This document shows, in pieces, positions 16,009-25,844 of a stretch of 64,000 nt of DNA. Source of the DNA: an uncultured Umboniibacter sp. (GTDB lineage Bacteria; Pseudomonadota; Gammaproteobacteria; Pseudomonadales; DSM-25080); NCBI RefSeq assembly GCF_947497555.1, contig NZ_CANMGY010000002.1:348243-412242 (forward strand). Direction: 5' to 3'. The translations under genes were made by a program, and so were the position numbers. Position 1 is the first letter of the stretch. Every line of letters begins with the position of its first letter. The notes beneath the pieces were generated by a model. The model searched no databases, was not told the DNA's origin, and saw only the letters and a list, made by a program, of their open reading frames with translations.

Positions 16009-16960
16009 GGCTACCCACTAACCTTTCTCGAAATAGCTTATCATCTCGCCAAATATCGTAACTGGCAGAAATTCGGTCTTGCCAGGACTTCGATGCCGTA
16101 GGTGCAGATAATTTTGGGCCGGCTACCATGTCCCACTCAACTAATGGTTTGCCACTAAGCGATGCCCAAGTATTAAAGATCATCCAAGTACCACGCAGCT
16201 TGGCTTCGATGGCGTAACCCGCAATATGAGGGGTAGCAATCTCCGCTCTAGCAATTGACGTAACCGCCACGGCCGGCTCGTCATCCCAAACATCAAGTAC
16301 CCAACGTAAATCATCTCGCGCGAATAACGCTGCGTCTTGAATAACGGGCCCTCGGCCTGCATTAATCACTACAGTTCCGGGCTTTAGTAAGTGAACATTC
16401 GCTTCATCCAACAGTCCAATACTCGGGTAGGCACCGCCTCGCACCAACGGAGTATGAAAACAACAGATATCTGCCTGACGCAGTGCCTCTGGCAGTGAAA
16501 CTAAAGGTACCACCGCGTGGCTCAAATGAGGGTCAACAGCTACTACGTCAGCGCCTAAACTCCTAAGTCGCAGCGCGACGCGAGAGCCTACGTTGCCACA
16601 ACCAATCACCGCCGCGGTCCTTCCCACTAAGGGTTGGTCGAGTGCAGCCAAGGCAGCCATAACATAGTCGGCAACACTATCTGCATTACAACCGGGTGCA
16701 GATGACCATGCAATTTTCTGCTGCTCGAGATAGGGAATATCTAGGTGATCCGTACCAATAGTGCAGGTCCCGATGAATTTCGGCAGAGCGTGTGAAAGCA
16801 GGCTCTTGTTGACTGACGTAACCGAGCGAACTACTAAGGCATCGCAACCGATTAAATCATCGCTGGTCATGGTACGCCCATTCAGACGCACAATATCATT
16901 GAAGTAGGAACCGAATAGCTGCTCTACCCCGGGAATGTTTTCATCGACGACCAACTTCAT
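15926..16960 (-). CDS. pdxB: Erythronate-4-phosphate dehydrogenase
   Basis: Second enzyme of the DXP-dependent pyridoxal 5'-phosphate pathway, oxidising 4-phosphoerythronate with NAD. The 344-residue protein carries CDALVVRSVTSVNKSLL, a FIGTCTIGTDHLD segment, APGCNADSVADYV, and the Rossmann motif VIGCGNVGSRVA, all typical of PdxB within the D-2-hydroxyacid dehydrogenases. Arg, Glu and His catalytic positions are consistent (NAGRGPVIQD, TPHIAGYAIEAK). It is slightly shorter than E. coli PdxB. It is followed on the opposite strand by an overlapping small gene and preceded by epmC 26 bp upstream, likely co-transcribed. Confidence 0.94.
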   Translation of the reverse strand: MKLVVDENIPGVEQLFGSYFNDIVRLNGRTMTSDDLIGCDALVVRSVTSVNKSLLSHALPKFIGTCTIGTDHLDIPYLEQQKIAWSSAPGCNADSVADYVMAALAALDQPLVGRTAAVIGCGNVGSRVALRLRSLGADVVAVDPHLSHAVVPLVSLPEALRQADICCFHTPLVRGGAYPSIGLLDEANVHLLKPGTVVINAGRGPVIQDAALFARDDLRWVLDVWDDEPAVAVTSIARAEIATPHIAGYAIEAKLRGTWMIFNTWASLSGKPLVEWDMVAGPKLSAPTASKSWQDRISASYDIWRDDKLFRERLVGSPKDNAVSFDALRKNYPERNEFSRFDWE

Positions 16961-16985
16961 AGTATTTCCTTAATCTAATACTTAG

Positions 16986-17555
16986 CTAATTCAACTCGAT
17001 ACGATCTGGAAGTGAAGCCGAGCAGATAATTTCGCCACCAAACACTGCAGCTAAGGCCTCAGCAATCTGTTGTGCTCGAGGAGGAAAAGCTGTTGCTACG
17101 TAATCCTGTAACTGATTATATACGGCGTCCTTCAGAGCAGTTGGGTCATTAGGATGTGCAAGATTATCAGTACTGACGCCAAATTTTAAACCCGCTGCTA
17201 CCGACAAGAACCACTCTACTGCCTGGGGCTTCGCTTCAACCTCTACGAACTTCTCCTGCTGTTGAGCACATCGACCATCCGGGGTATACCAATACCCATA
17301 ATCCGCTTGCGATCGGCGTTGCTCTCCAGCAATACACCAATGAGCTATTTCGTGAAGTGCTGAACGTTCATAGTCAAGACGATAGTAAATACGCGCTGGA
17401 GAACTATTCTTAGCGGGGAGATATAGCGGTTCATCCGCCCCGCCCAACAATTCAGTATTGTGCGAGAAACTGAAAACCTCAGCGAAAACCTCACAAATAC
17501 GAAGATCGACCCTCGACGGTACTATCGAGGGAGATAATCGGTTGTCTAACGACAC
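16986..17555 (-). CDS. epmC: Elongation factor P hydroxylase EpmC
   Basis: A 189-residue protein clearly matching YfcM/EpmC: DEPLYLPA, SALHEIAHWCIAGEQRR (an HExxH-like metal site), DFGYWY-like DYGYWYTPDGR, and EVEAKPQAVEWF. EpmC hydroxylates the beta-lysyl-lysine of EF-P, the last step of a modification that helps ribosomes through polyproline stretches. The partner genes epmA, epmB and efp are not in the window. GTG start with GGAG 6 nt upstream. It lies just ahead of pdxB on the same strand. Confidence 0.93.
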   Translation of the reverse strand: MSLDNRLSPSIVPSRVDLRICEVFAEVFSFSHNTELLGGADEPLYLPAKNSSPARIYYRLDYERSALHEIAHWCIAGEQRRSQADYGYWYTPDGRCAQQQEKFVEVEAKPQAVEWFLSVAAGLKFGVSTDNLAHPNDPTALKDAVYNQLQDYVATAFPPRAQQIAEALAAVFGGEIICSASLPDRIELN

Positions 17556-17625
17556 GCGTTACTCCGAATAAAAACTATACTTAGAAGGCGCAAGTTTACT
17601 TAACTTGCGAGTCTGAGGCAGTATT

Positions 17626-18306
17626 ATGAACCCTAGCATAAAACACGACAAGTCCGACCCAAATGTCACGGGTATATTCTCTAAGAAGGTGACTAACGAC
17701 GCCCCGATTTCACCGATCATCAGTATCAGTCCGGAGCTAGCCGGTATTAAAATGATCTACCAATGTGATGATGACGCCCGTTACTACTCACTCCCGATTC
17801 TCTGCTGGTCGATACTAGCAAGTGGCCGGATAACAGGGCTAGTAGCCTGGCAAGGCTCGGTGTGTCCCTGTGATAAAGTACAGCTCGCATATGGCGGAAA
17901 ATGGGTTGGCTATCAAAGCATGAATTCAAAGACCTTAGAGTTCGAAGCACCAGAATCGAAACGGGCCGAGCTTCAAACTATGACCCGACAAACTGAAAGA
18001 AACCAACCGCTATTAATTCCTGATATTATCGGTACTCACGCCCTGCTCTTGGCAGATCGCGAAGGTGGATACAATTTGAAACCCGTCGTAGGATGGAGAT
18101 TCACCAATGGGGAAATTATCGGACTGTTTCACAACCACTACGAAAAGCGAAGTAAGCCGCTTTCAGAGCAACACTTGATGGCAGTAGATACGCCCGGAAC
18201 AGGCTTCGTTTACTACTTTCACTATGCCATAGCAAAGCGCGTCCATGCCAAGGAACCAAGCGCAATGGCTAGCATGCGAGCGCTAGTATCTAGACTAACG
18301 CTGTAA
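17626..18306 (+). CDS. Uncharacterised protein
   Basis: A 226-residue protein without signal peptide or membrane helices. I recognise no named family. Visible features are two similar halves: LPILCWSILASGRITGLVAW around residue 58 and LKPVVGWRFTNGEIIGLFHN around residue 146, each followed by a Tyr/Lys-rich segment. This suggests an internal duplication of a small beta-rich unit. Single cysteines are present in a CPCD motif near residue 86. It is preceded by a modest AGG box, diverges from epmC across 70 bp, and converges on tusA. Expression and a cytoplasmic location are plausible; function unknown. Confidence 0.6.
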   Translation: MNPSIKHDKSDPNVTGIFSKKVTNDAPISPIISISPELAGIKMIYQCDDDARYYSLPILCWSILASGRITGLVAWQGSVCPCDKVQLAYGGKWVGYQSMNSKTLEFEAPESKRAELQTMTRQTERNQPLLIPDIIGTHALLLADREGGYNLKPVVGWRFTNGEIIGLFHNHYEKRSKPLSEQHLMAVDTPGTGFVYYFHYAIAKRVHAKEPSAMASMRALVSRLTL

Positions 18307-18366
18307 GGGGGAAATAGACCTCAATAATAGTCTTCCCTTAGACAGCCTACGAAGACGGTTAAGACT

Positions 18367-18615
18367 TTAGCTTGTCGATGCGATCTCGATAACAAAATGA
18401 AATTCTTCCTGACCATCAACGTTAACCACTTCGCTGGCAATGAGTGAGTGCTCTAAGAACTGGCAAAATTTTAAGATATCACGTTGCGTAGAGGGATCGG
18501 TTGCAAGCACCTGCAAGCGCTCGCCATGATTAGCTTCACGGACTGCGCCATGAAGCATCATAACTGGCTCTGGACAAAACAAACCGCGAGTGTCTAGGAC
18601 GTGATCAATCTTCAT
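18367..18615 (-). CDS. tusA: Sulfur carrier protein TusA
   Basis: An 82-residue TusA. The active Cys lies in DTRGLFCPEPVMML, matching the LRCPEPVM motif. TusA accepts sulfur from IscS and passes it on for 2-thiolation of tRNA wobble uridine and other sulfur transfers. The start at ATG 18615 is preceded by AAGGTGG and gives the normal family length; a longer frame reaching 18693 would add an N-terminus that overlaps yheU heavily. The gene overlaps the yheU stop by 11 bp, suggesting translational coupling. Confidence 0.92.
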   Translation of the reverse strand: MKIDHVLDTRGLFCPEPVMMLHGAVREANHGERLQVLATDPSTQRDILKFCQFLEHSLIASEVVNVDGQEEFHFVIEIASTS

Positions 18616-18859
18616 GGCCACCTTCTTGAGCTTGCTGACTAGCTTGCCAAGCATCAGTCGAAACAATATGTGTGCTAGATAGCACGGGGTCAAAAACGAT
18701 CACCGCCCCACCATCCAGCACCTGTTGTTTAAGTTGATTAATCTTAGCCTTTAGACTGAACTCCACCGCCCCATAATCGGTTCCCTCACGAGTAATAAAC
18801 TCCTCGAGAACCGCTTCTAATGAGGTGTTAGTCAGCTCACTGGGGGGGATTTCGATCAT
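18605..18859 (-). CDS. YheU family protein (UPF0270)
   Basis: An 84-residue small protein matching YheU: IPPSELTNTSLEAVLEEFITREGTDYG is the conserved N-terminal half, followed by a LKAKINQLKQQVLDGGAVIVFD segment. Function is unknown, although the family is widespread in Gammaproteobacteria. Here it is directly linked to tusA (11-bp overlap) and lies 3 bp after the preceding methyltransferase gene, so the three form one unit. Confidence 0.85.
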   Translation of the reverse strand: MIEIPPSELTNTSLEAVLEEFITREGTDYGAVEFSLKAKINQLKQQVLDGGAVIVFDPVLSSTHIVSTDAWQASQQAQEGGHED

Positions 18860-18862
18860 TGA

Positions 18863-19663
18863 CTATTCAGGGCGACGGAATAGTAGGGTCATACGATCAC
18901 TCTCACCGATCGCAGTATACTTCTCACGATCCTGATCACCGTGACGAAGCGTTGGTGGCAACGACCACACGCCACCGTCATAATCCTTGGTATCCAGTTC
19001 GTTCGCATTAATTTCAAACGCTTCAACTAGTTCGAATCCAGCTGCTTCTGCGATCTGAATAACATAACTCTGGGTGACATACCCACTGCGTAGCATCTCT
19101 TCTCGCGTGGCGCCTTCATTAGCACGATGCTCAACGATGCCCAACAACCCGCCTGGTTTTAATACGCTGTAAAAACTATTCAAAACGGTTTGTTCGTTAC
19201 CACCACGAAGCCAGTTATGAACGTTCCTAAAGGTTAACACCTTATCTACAGACATCTCTTCAACGCCGACTACGCCCTGGTTTGGCACCATCTGTGCTAG
19301 CTCAACTTTACCATACACTTCAGAATTCTCTGCAAGCTTCTCAACGAAGTTCATGCGAGAGGTGGTGTAGTAGTTAATCTCTGTATCGGCTGGAAAATGG
19401 GCTGCAATGAGTCGGCCGTCGTCTTTCAGCACGGGAGCCAAAATCTCCGTATACCAACCTGAACCCGGCCAAATCTCTACGACCGTATCCGAAGGCGCTA
19501 ACTGAAACGCAGTCAGCGTTTCAACCGGGTGACGCTGATCGTCACGAACGGTGAATGACTCAGATCGATGCGAAGATTCTACTGAAGTGCGAATTGCATC
19601 GGCGCTCACATTGGTACTAGCAATTGCTGCCCCAAGTGCTAAAACACTAAATAATTTCTTCAT
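18863..19663 (-). CDS. Exported class I SAM-dependent methyltransferase (COG4798 type)
   Basis: A 266-residue protein with a Sec signal peptide (MKKLFSVLALGAAIASTNVSA) followed by a methyltransferase domain. Motif I appears as VVEIWPGSGWYTEILAP near residue 59, and a later LKPGGLLGIVEHR segment completes the fold. It is paradoxical that an SAM-dependent enzyme should be outside the cytoplasm, yet signal peptides are usual in this family. The substrate is unknown. A GAGGA box precedes the start. It heads the unit methyltransferase-yheU-tusA, 16 bp after a thiamine-binding family gene. Confidence 0.82.
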   Translation of the reverse strand: MKKLFSVLALGAAIASTNVSADAIRTSVESSHRSESFTVRDDQRHPVETLTAFQLAPSDTVVEIWPGSGWYTEILAPVLKDDGRLIAAHFPADTEINYYTTSRMNFVEKLAENSEVYGKVELAQMVPNQGVVGVEEMSVDKVLTFRNVHNWLRGGNEQTVLNSFYSVLKPGGLLGIVEHRANEGATREEMLRSGYVTQSYVIQIAEAAGFELVEAFEINANELDTKDYDGGVWSLPPTLRHGDQDREKYTAIGESDRMTLLFRRPE

Positions 19664-19679
19664 GGCTCATCCTCTTTGT

Positions 19680-19976
19680 TTAGAGCAGTTTAGTTACCGC
19701 TTCTATTTTTTGTTGATTGGTTTGTGATCGATCAATTCGAGTACCCACCCGAATTGACGTTGAAATCCTTAGAACACCACTTTCATGTAAAAGTTCATGG
19801 CATGCTTTAATCGCGGTCATAACCCGGTCCCAATCACCTTCAACATTGGTACCATAGGCGTGAAGCTGGTGAGCGACTCCGTGCTCAGTTAGAATACGCT
19901 GAACACTTGCAATATAAGGTGCGATGGAGGCATGATCACCCATAGGGATAAGACAAAAATCTGCGCTAACCTTCAT
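19680..19976 (-). CDS. MTH1187 family (UPF0045) thiamine-binding-type protein
   Basis: A 98-residue protein with the MTH1187/YkoF-like ferredoxin fold pattern: MKVSADFCLIPMGD at the start, then HQLHAYGTNVEGDWDRVMTA and a final ISTSIRVGTRID. Members bind thiamine or its precursors and some accompany thiamine transporters. The start at ATG 19976 is chosen because family members begin two or three residues before the VSADFxxxP strand; the frame could be extended to a TTG at 20000. It is divergent from the gcvR-like gene 43 bp away and leads the methyltransferase unit. Confidence 0.78.
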   Translation of the reverse strand: MKVSADFCLIPMGDHASIAPYIASVQRILTEHGVAHQLHAYGTNVEGDWDRVMTAIKACHELLHESGVLRISTSIRVGTRIDRSQTNQQKIEAVTKLL

Positions 19977-20019
19977 GTATAAATCATCTCCATGAGCCAA
20001 TCAACAGTAGGACTGTATT

Positions 20020-20535
20020 ATGAACTCAACGCTAGTTATAACCATCATGTCCGATGACCGACCTGGCATCGTTAACGAACTTTCAACCGTGATCGCTCAG
20101 CAAAAGGGTAGTTGGTTACAATCGCACTTCGCTGATCTTGCCGGTAAGTTTACAGGGATTATGACGGTCTCCATACCTGACGATAACCGAAAGACATTTA
20201 TTTCCGCTTTAAGCTTGCTGAAACATGACGGAATCGACATTCGAGTGGAAGAGACAAACATGGCGAGTCAGGCGCCGACAATCATCAGATTTACGGTCAT
20301 CGCCAATGACAGAGTGGGTATTATTAATGAAATAAGTGCTAGCCTCCGCACTCACAACTTCAGCATTCATAGTCTAACAACTGAAACGCAAAGTGGGTCG
20401 ATGTCTGGAATTCCAATGTTTTCGGCAAAGTTAAGCGTCATTTCGGAAGCTGGAAAATCGGAAGAAGCGGCTCAGCATGAGCTAGCCGATGCGCTTGAGG
20501 CATTATCGGATGACCTAATGATTGAATTCAAATAG
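20020..20535 (+). CDS. GcvR-like double ACT domain protein
   Basis: A 171-residue cytoplasmic protein made of two ACT domains (about residues 5-75 and 90-165). The first begins LVITIMSDDRPGIVNELS and the second IRFTVIANDRVGIINEIS; both have the glycine-turn motif that forms the amino-acid-binding interface. The layout is that of the glycine cleavage repressor GcvR, which binds GcvA in the absence of glycine. No gcv genes lie nearby, so the specific role is inferred. It stands alone on the plus strand, convergent with recX. Confidence 0.85.
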   Translation: MNSTLVITIMSDDRPGIVNELSTVIAQQKGSWLQSHFADLAGKFTGIMTVSIPDDNRKTFISALSLLKHDGIDIRVEETNMASQAPTIIRFTVIANDRVGIINEISASLRTHNFSIHSLTTETQSGSMSGIPMFSAKLSVISEAGKSEEAAQHELADALEALSDDLMIEFK

Positions 20536-20568
20536 AGTATTGTCGAGGAAGTTAGCTTATGAGCGTCT

Positions 20569-21015
20569 TTAGAAGATGATCTCGTAAGCTATTTCATTGC
20601 TAAAGCCTCGATAGGCTAAAAAACGCAGGCATTTTGCCTTATTTTTTTCATCAGAAAATTCTAGACTACCAAATTTTTTGGTAACAATAGCCTCGGCAAT
20701 ATCAAACCAGTTAACGCTGTCGGTCATTTCCTGAAATATTTCATCCACTAAGTCAGCGGAAATACCCTTCGTTCGAAATTCATTGCGAATTCTGATTGGG
20801 CCGATACCTCGATTAACCAAAGAGCGAAAAAAACTTTCGCTGAAGCGGCGATCGCACTGAAGAGCATCTTCCTGAAGCTGCGTAATGACACTTTGAATCA
20901 AGTCATCATCGTCACTACGCCGTTTTAACTTAGTGAATAATTCTTTAGCAGATTGCTCTCGACGAGCGAGCAAATCCATTGCTGCTCGCCGGAGCTGAGA
21001 GGACTCGTTACGCAT
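20569..21015 (-). CDS. recX: RecA-modulating protein RecX
   Basis: A 148-residue RecX with the three-helix repeat pattern: [23 protein letters not shown], then [22 protein letters not shown] and a final [21 protein letters not shown]. RecX binds RecA filaments and limits their extension and ATPase activity. The start codon overlaps the recA stop by 8 bp, so expression should be tied to recA and induced with it. Confidence 0.95.
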   Translation of the reverse strand: MRNESSQLRRAAMDLLARREQSAKELFTKLKRRSDDDDLIQSVITQLQEDALQCDRRFSESFFRSLVNRGIGPIRIRNEFRTKGISADLVDEIFQEMTDSVNWFDIAEAIVTKKFGSLEFSDEKNKAKCLRFLAYRGFSNEIAYEIIF

Positions 21016-22036
21016 CTTCCGTAGTAGCGTCTTTCGTTTCCTCTACCGGTGCGTCAAGCAACTGACCACGAACAATTGCCTCTATCTCTTCGCAAAGCGC
21101 AGGGTTTTCCTGAAGGAAACGAATAGAGTTCTGCTTACCCTGGCCAATTTTTTCGCCATTGTAGCTGTACCAAGCTCCCGACTTATCTACAACGCCTAGC
21201 TTGACGCCATAGTCAATAATCTCGCCATGTCGGTTGATACCCTTCCCGAAGGTGATTTGGAACTCGGTCTGACGGAACGGCGGAGCAACTTTGTTCTTAA
21301 CGACTTTCACTCGGGTTTCGTTACCAACAATTTCATCACCTTCCTTCACTGAACCAATGCGACGAATATCGAGACGAACACTTGAGTAGAACTTCAAAGC
21401 ATTACCACCAGTGGTCGTCTCCGGCGAACCGAACATGACACCAATTTTCATACGAATCTGGTTAATGAAGATCACCAAACAATTCGTATTTTTGATATTA
21501 CCCGTTAACTTACGAAGTGCCTGCGACATTAAGCGCGCTTGAAGTCCCATATGGGAATCTCCCATATCGCCTTCGATCTCAGCTTTTGGCGTAAGTGCTG
21601 CTACCGAATCGACGACTAACACATCCACTGCGCTTGAGCGAACCAGCATATCAGTTACTTCCAGCGCCTGTTCACCGGTATCCGGCTGCGAGACAATCAA
21701 ATCATCCACATTCACACCGAGCTTTTCTGCGTAAATAGGATCTAAGGCGTGCTCCGCATCAATGAATGCACAGGTGCCACCCGCTTTCTGCGCCTCGGCA
21801 ATAACTTGTAAGGTTAACGTTGTTTTACCTGAGGATTCGGGACCGTAGATTTCAACCACCCGACCTCGAGGGAGGCCACCCACGCCTAGCGCAACGTCCA
21901 AGCCTAATGAACCCGTTGAGATAACGGGTATTTGAACGCGCTCTTTATCCCCCATGCGCATAACCGTACCCTTGCCAAACTGACGCTCAATTTGAGATAG
22001 TGCAGCACCTAACGCTTTTTCTTTATTTGGATCCAT
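21008..22036 (-). CDS. recA: Recombinase RecA
   Basis: Full-length RecA, the strand-exchange and SOS co-protease protein. The Walker A motif GPESSGKTT, the [11 protein letters not shown]alker B region, and the L2 loop [20 protein letters not shown] are all present, with an acidic C-terminal tail. I chose ATG 22036 because GAGG lies 8 nt upstream and the protein then begins [13 protein letters not shown] as in relatives; an in-frame ATG at 22057 is possible. A LexA-type box lies 34 bp upstream. recX follows with an 8-bp overlap. Confidence 0.98.
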   Translation of the reverse strand: MDPNKEKALGAALSQIERQFGKGTVMRMGDKERVQIPVISTGSLGLDVALGVGGLPRGRVVEIYGPESSGKTTLTLQVIAEAQKAGGTCAFIDAEHALDPIYAEKLGVNVDDLIVSQPDTGEQALEVTDMLVRSSAVDVLVVDSVAALTPKAEIEGDMGDSHMGLQARLMSQALRKLTGNIKNTNCLVIFINQIRMKIGVMFGSPETTTGGNALKFYSSVRLDIRRIGSVKEGDEIVGNETRVKVVKNKVAPPFRQTEFQITFGKGINRHGEIIDYGVKLGVVDKSGAWYSYNGEKIGQGKQNSIRFLQENPALCEEIEAIVRGQLLDAPVEETKDATTEDA

Positions 22037-22070
22037 ATTATTTTCCTCGGCCATCATGTGACGATCTATA

Positions 22071-22090
22071 TACTGTATAACTATCCAGTA
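22071..22090 (-). promoter_or_regulatory. LexA/SOS box upstream of recA
   Basis: TACTGTATAACTATCCAGTA has the CTG-N10-CAG core and the outer TA...TA of the gammaproteobacterial SOS consensus. It lies between the pncC stop and the recA start, exactly where an autoregulated recA operator is expected. Confidence 0.85.
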
Positions 22091-22092
22091 GT

Positions 22093-22590
22093 TTACACAT
22101 AAAACTGTATACGCTGCAACAATCCTTTTAGGGCAATTTCCACCGATTGCTCGCGGACCGATTCTCTGTCACCGGTAAAATAGTACGTTTCCGCGGTGAC
22201 AATTCCATCTACCGCCCAGCCGAAACAGACCGTTCCGACCGGTTTAGTCTCGGTAGCACCTCCCGGCCCTGCGATACCGCTAATTGATACGGCGCAATCA
22301 GCATTGCTTGCTAGCGCCGCGCCCAGCGACATCTGCTCAACCACCGGCTCACTCACCACCCCATGCTGTTCGATGGTCGCCTCGAGCACAGCCAACTCTG
22401 ACACCTTACTGGCATTACTGTAGGTAACATAACTTTGTTCAAACCAGGCTGAACTGCCTGATACCGCCGTAATGGCCGCACTTAGCAGGCCGCCAGTACA
22501 ACTTTCGGCGGTGGTAACCGTCCAGTCCCTAGCGCCTAGCTCAGCACCCAAGGCCGCGGCTAACTTATCAAATTTCATCGCTAATTCCAT
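22093..22590 (-). CDS. pncC: Nicotinamide-nucleotide amidase (CinA C-terminal domain protein)
   Basis: A 165-residue protein consisting of a single CinA C-terminal domain: [22 protein letters not shown] carries the catalytic Ser/Tyr region, and [19 protein letters not shown] the second conserved block. PncC deamidates nicotinamide mononucleotide to NaMN in NAD recycling. The short form without the MoCF domain is usual for this group. A second in-frame ATG at 22578 is also possible. It ends just before the SOS box of recA and may run through into recA at a basal level. Confidence 0.9.
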   Translation of the reverse strand: MELAMKFDKLAAALGAELGARDWTVTTAESCTGGLLSAAITAVSGSSAWFEQSYVTYSNASKVSELAVLEATIEQHGVVSEPVVEQMSLGAALASNADCAVSISGIAGPGGATETKPVGTVCFGWAVDGIVTAETYYFTGDRESVREQSVEIALKGLLQRIQFYV

Positions 22591-22655
22591 CGCCTAATAC
22601 AGTAGATACAGGTTACAATGTTTCGCTCATCGACACATAATAAGATTGCGAAATC

Positions 22656-25223
22656 ATGACTGATAGTACCGTAAAGCACACCCCAATGATGGTTCAATAC
22701 CTCAAGATAAAGGCCGAGCATCCAAATGAGATGGTGTTCTATCGGATGGGCGACTTTTACGAGCTGTTTTTCGATGATGCAAAGGAAGCAGCTCGCCGCC
22801 TCGACGTAACACTCACTGCTCGAGGTAAATCTGGCGGCGAACCCATCCCCATGGCGGGTGTGCCTCACCATGCAGCGGAAAACTACCTTGCTCGACTCGT
22901 TCGTCAAGGAGTGTCCGTTGCGATTTGCGAGCAAATTGGTGACCCCGTCACGAGCAAGGGTCCTGTAGAGCGAAAGGTGGTTCGAGTAGTGACGCCCGGG
23001 ACCTTAACCGACGAAGCCCTGCTCGACGAGCAGCACGTCAACTTGCTCGTCGCACTCTATCAAGAAGGAGACCAATACGGTTTAGCCACACTAGATATGG
23101 CTTCAGGACGCTTTGCCCTCCAGGAAGGACAAAGCAGCAGTGCGCTCAGTGCAACACTCTATCGGCTTAACCCGGCCGAGATACTCTTTGATGAATCGAT
23201 ACCACTTCCGAACGGCGTGAACGCCAAAGCAGGCCGTCGTCCACAAGCACCATGGCAGTTCGACTTAGATTCCGCCAAGGATACGTTAACACGCCATTTT
23301 GCAACGCACGACCTCAGCGGCTTTGGTTGTGAGGATATGCCGCTAGCGTTGAGCGCTGCTGGCTGTCTGCTTCAGTACGCACTGGATACTCAGCGCGGTC
23401 AACTGCCCCACGTCCAGAATTTAGTGGTGGAGAATCATAGCGATTACGTCGAACTCGACTCAGCCACCTTGCGAAATCTTGAGATTGATCGCAATCTTTC
23501 CGGCGGCTCAGAGAATACCCTGTTAGGTGTAATGGACACCTGTCGGACTCCCATGGGAAGCCGCTTACTCAATCAGTGGCTTCACCGGCCATTAGCTCGA
23601 ATCGAATTGATTCAACAGCGTCAGGACACGCTCAGTGAGGTGCTGCAGGGCTTTATTTTTGAACCAATCCGAGCATCACTTAATCACGTTGGCGATTTAG
23701 AGCGCATTCTAAGCCGTCTGGCCCTGCGCTCTGCACGTCCCCGAGACTTAACGCGATTGCGAGATTCGCTCGCCACCTATCCCGAGATACAGCAACTGGG
23801 TATAAAATCCCCTCAACTCGTGCAACTTTTCGACCGCGTCGGCGAATTTCCCGAATTGGTGACGCTATTGGATCAGGCCGTCATTGACAACCCGCCCATG
23901 CTCATTCGTGACGGTGGAGTTATCGCCAGTGGCTATGACGACGAGTTGGACGAACTGCGCAACCTCAGCGCCAATGCAGGTGAGTTTTTGCTGGAACTCG
24001 AGGAGCGTGAGCGCGAACGCTGCAAGTGTAGTTCGCTTAAGGTCGGCTATAACCGAGTTCACGGCTACTTCATCGAGATCGGTAAGGCTCAAGCTGTCGA
24101 GGTACCCATTGACTATCAACGAAGGCAGACCCTTAAGAATGCAGAACGTTATATCACCCCAGAGCTCAAAGCCTTCGAGGATAAGGCGCTCTCTGCTAAG
24201 AGCCGTGCCTTAAGTCGTGAAAAAGCCCTCTACGAGGCGTTATTAGAAACCTTAAATGAATCGCTCATTGACTTGCAGTGCTCCGCCTATGCCGTTGCGG
24301 AACTGGACGTTATCTGCTGCTTTGCAGAGCGCACCGATCAACTCAGCTTCTGCAAGCCGGAATTATCGTGCGAACGCGGCTTAGCCATTCAGGGCGGACG
24401 TCATATTGTGGTAGAGGATGTCCTTGATACACCGTTTGTCGCCAACGATACTCATCTAAACGCTAGCCAATCGCTGAGTATTGTTACGGGACCTAACATG
24501 GGTGGTAAGTCCACTTTTATGCGCCAAACTGCATTAATTGTTCTGCTGGCCCACACCGGCTGTTTCGTTCCGGCTACTCAGGCAGCTATCGGAGTCGTTG
24601 ACCGCATTTTCACGCGTATTGGCTCTTCGGATGATCTTGCCGGGGGTCGCTCTACCTTTATGGTTGAAATGACGGAAACTGCGAATATTCTGAATAATGC
24701 GTCCGCAAAATCGCTCGTGTTGATGGATGAAATTGGTCGTGGCACGTCAACCTACGATGGGTTATCACTTGCTTGGGCCAGCGCATTGCAACTCGCAGAG
24801 ATTGGCGCCCTCACGTTATTCGCGACCCATTACTTTGAGCTGACCGAGCTGTCACAACAATTCAGTCAGGTGTTCAATCAACACCTAGATGCCAAAGAGC
24901 ACCAAGGGCAGATCGTCTTTCTTCATCGGGTCAAATCCGGCCCTGCGAGTAAATCCTTTGGTATTCAAGTAGCGAAGCTTGCGGGCCTACCCAAAGCGGT
25001 TTTACATGCCGCAGGTACTAAGTTAGCACAACTTGAAAGCAATTTGAGTAACGACAATGTCGCCTCACCTCAAGTCAGTAAGGTCACGCAAAGTTTTCCA
25101 GCTCAAGCGGATCTATTCAACAGCGAACCCTCCGCACTGGAGCAACGGTTTGACACGATTGATCCTGACTCACTGACACCTAGAGAGGCACTCGAATTAC
25201 TCTATGAACTCAAAAAGCTCTAA
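22656..25223 (+). CDS. mutS: DNA mismatch repair protein MutS
   Basis: A full-length 855-residue MutS that recognises mismatches and loops and recruits MutL. The N-terminal mismatch-binding domain contains [14 protein letters not shown] with the Phe-x-Glu wedge. The ATPase domain near the C-terminus has Walker [15 protein letters not shown], a Walker [17 protein letters not shown] and a composite-site HYFELTEL. It diverges from pncC across 65 bp, and fdxA follows on the same strand. Confidence 0.97.
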   Translation: MTDSTVKHTPMMVQYLKIKAEHPNEMVFYRMGDFYELFFDDAKEAARRLDVTLTARGKSGGEPIPMAGVPHHAAENYLARLVRQGVSVAICEQIGDPVTSKGPVERKVVRVVTPGTLTDEALLDEQHVNLLVALYQEGDQYGLATLDMASGRFALQEGQSSSALSATLYRLNPAEILFDESIPLPNGVNAKAGRRPQAPWQFDLDSAKDTLTRHFATHDLSGFGCEDMPLALSAAGCLLQYALDTQRGQLPHVQNLVVENHSDYVELDSATLRNLEIDRNLSGGSENTLLGVMDTCRTPMGSRLLNQWLHRPLARIELIQQRQDTLSEVLQGFIFEPIRASLNHVGDLERILSRLALRSARPRDLTRLRDSLATYPEIQQLGIKSPQLVQLFDRVGEFPELVTLLDQAVIDNPPMLIRDGGVIASGYDDELDELRNLSANAGEFLLELEERERERCKCSSLKVGYNRVHGYFIEIGKAQAVEVPIDYQRRQTLKNAERYITPELKAFEDKALSAKSRALSREKALYEALLETLNESLIDLQCSAYAVAELDVICCFAERTDQLSFCKPELSCERGLAIQGGRHIVVEDVLDTPFVANDTHLNASQSLSIVTGPNMGGKSTFMRQTALIVLLAHTGCFVPATQAAIGVVDRIFTRIGSSDDLAGGRSTFMVEMTETANILNNASAKSLVLMDEIGRGTSTYDGLSLAWASALQLAEIGALTLFATHYFELTELSQQFSQVFNQHLDAKEHQGQIVFLHRVKSGPASKSFGIQVAKLAGLPKAVLHAAGTKLAQLESNLSNDNVASPQVSKVTQSFPAQADLFNSEPSALEQRFDTIDPDSLTPREALELLYELKKL

Positions 25224-25351
25224 GATGCTGGAATTGGTTCATATAACCAGTTGAAATAACCTTAAGACCAAATATATACAGACAGCTTTATTCGAATTTT
25301 GCTAAAATGGAGCATATTCGAAATTTACTGAGTACATAGGAGACTCTCGCG

Positions 25352-25675
25352 ATGACATTTATTGTTGGTGACAACTGTATTAACTGTAAGCACACTGATT
25401 GTGTTGAGGTTTGTCCAGTCGACTGCTTTTACGAAGGTCCCAACTTTCTGGTTATTCACCCAGACGAGTGTATTGATTGCGCGCTATGCGAGCCGGAATG
25501 TCCTATCGGCGCTATCTACTCCGAAGATGAAATCCCTGACGGTGAAGAGGCCTTCCTAGAGCTCAATGCCGAGCTTGCTGAGGTATGGCCTAATATCACA
25601 GAAATGAAGGATGCGATGCCCGAAGCGGAAAAGTGGGATAGCGTTCCTAACAAGCTTGAGCACCTTGAGCGCTAA
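25352..25675 (+). CDS. fdxA: Ferredoxin FdxA (3Fe-4S/4Fe-4S)
   Basis: A 107-residue seven/eight-iron ferredoxin: [18 protein letters not shown] near the N-terminus and [16 protein letters not shown] as the second cluster motif, with an acidic C-terminal tail. This matches FdxA of pseudomonads and Azotobacter, a low-potential electron carrier whose partners are not well defined. An AGGAG box precedes the start. The 128-bp gap after mutS contains two TATTCGAA words, at 25289 and 25315, that could be part of a separate promoter. A strong terminator follows. Confidence 0.95.
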   Translation: MTFIVGDNCINCKHTDCVEVCPVDCFYEGPNFLVIHPDECIDCALCEPECPIGAIYSEDEIPDGEEAFLELNAELAEVWPNITEMKDAMPEAEKWDSVPNKLEHLER

Positions 25676-25697
25676 ATAGTTAGGTTTAACAGTCTCT

Positions 25698-25727
25698 TTA
25701 AAAACTCCCTATCGTGGAGTTTTTTTG
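25698..25727 (+). terminator. Terminator of mutS-fdxA
   Basis: AAAAACTCC and GGAGTTTTTTT arms with a short loop and T run, starting about 22 bp after the fdxA stop. Confidence 0.85.
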
Positions 25728-25793
25728 TGTCTAAACAAAGGTATTGAGCTCACTGTATCGCACCTGTTGATGACGGATCAGTATTACTGATAC

Positions 25794-25820
25794 AAAAAAA
25801 AGCCCCTTTAAAAAAGGGGC
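25794..25820 (-). terminator. Terminator of the rpoS end of the superoperon
   Basis: GCCCCTTT/AAAGGGGC stem followed, on the minus strand, by eight T; 25 bp after the rpoS stop. Confidence 0.88.
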
Positions 25821-25844
25821 AATAGAGAGACTAAGGGGGGTAAC

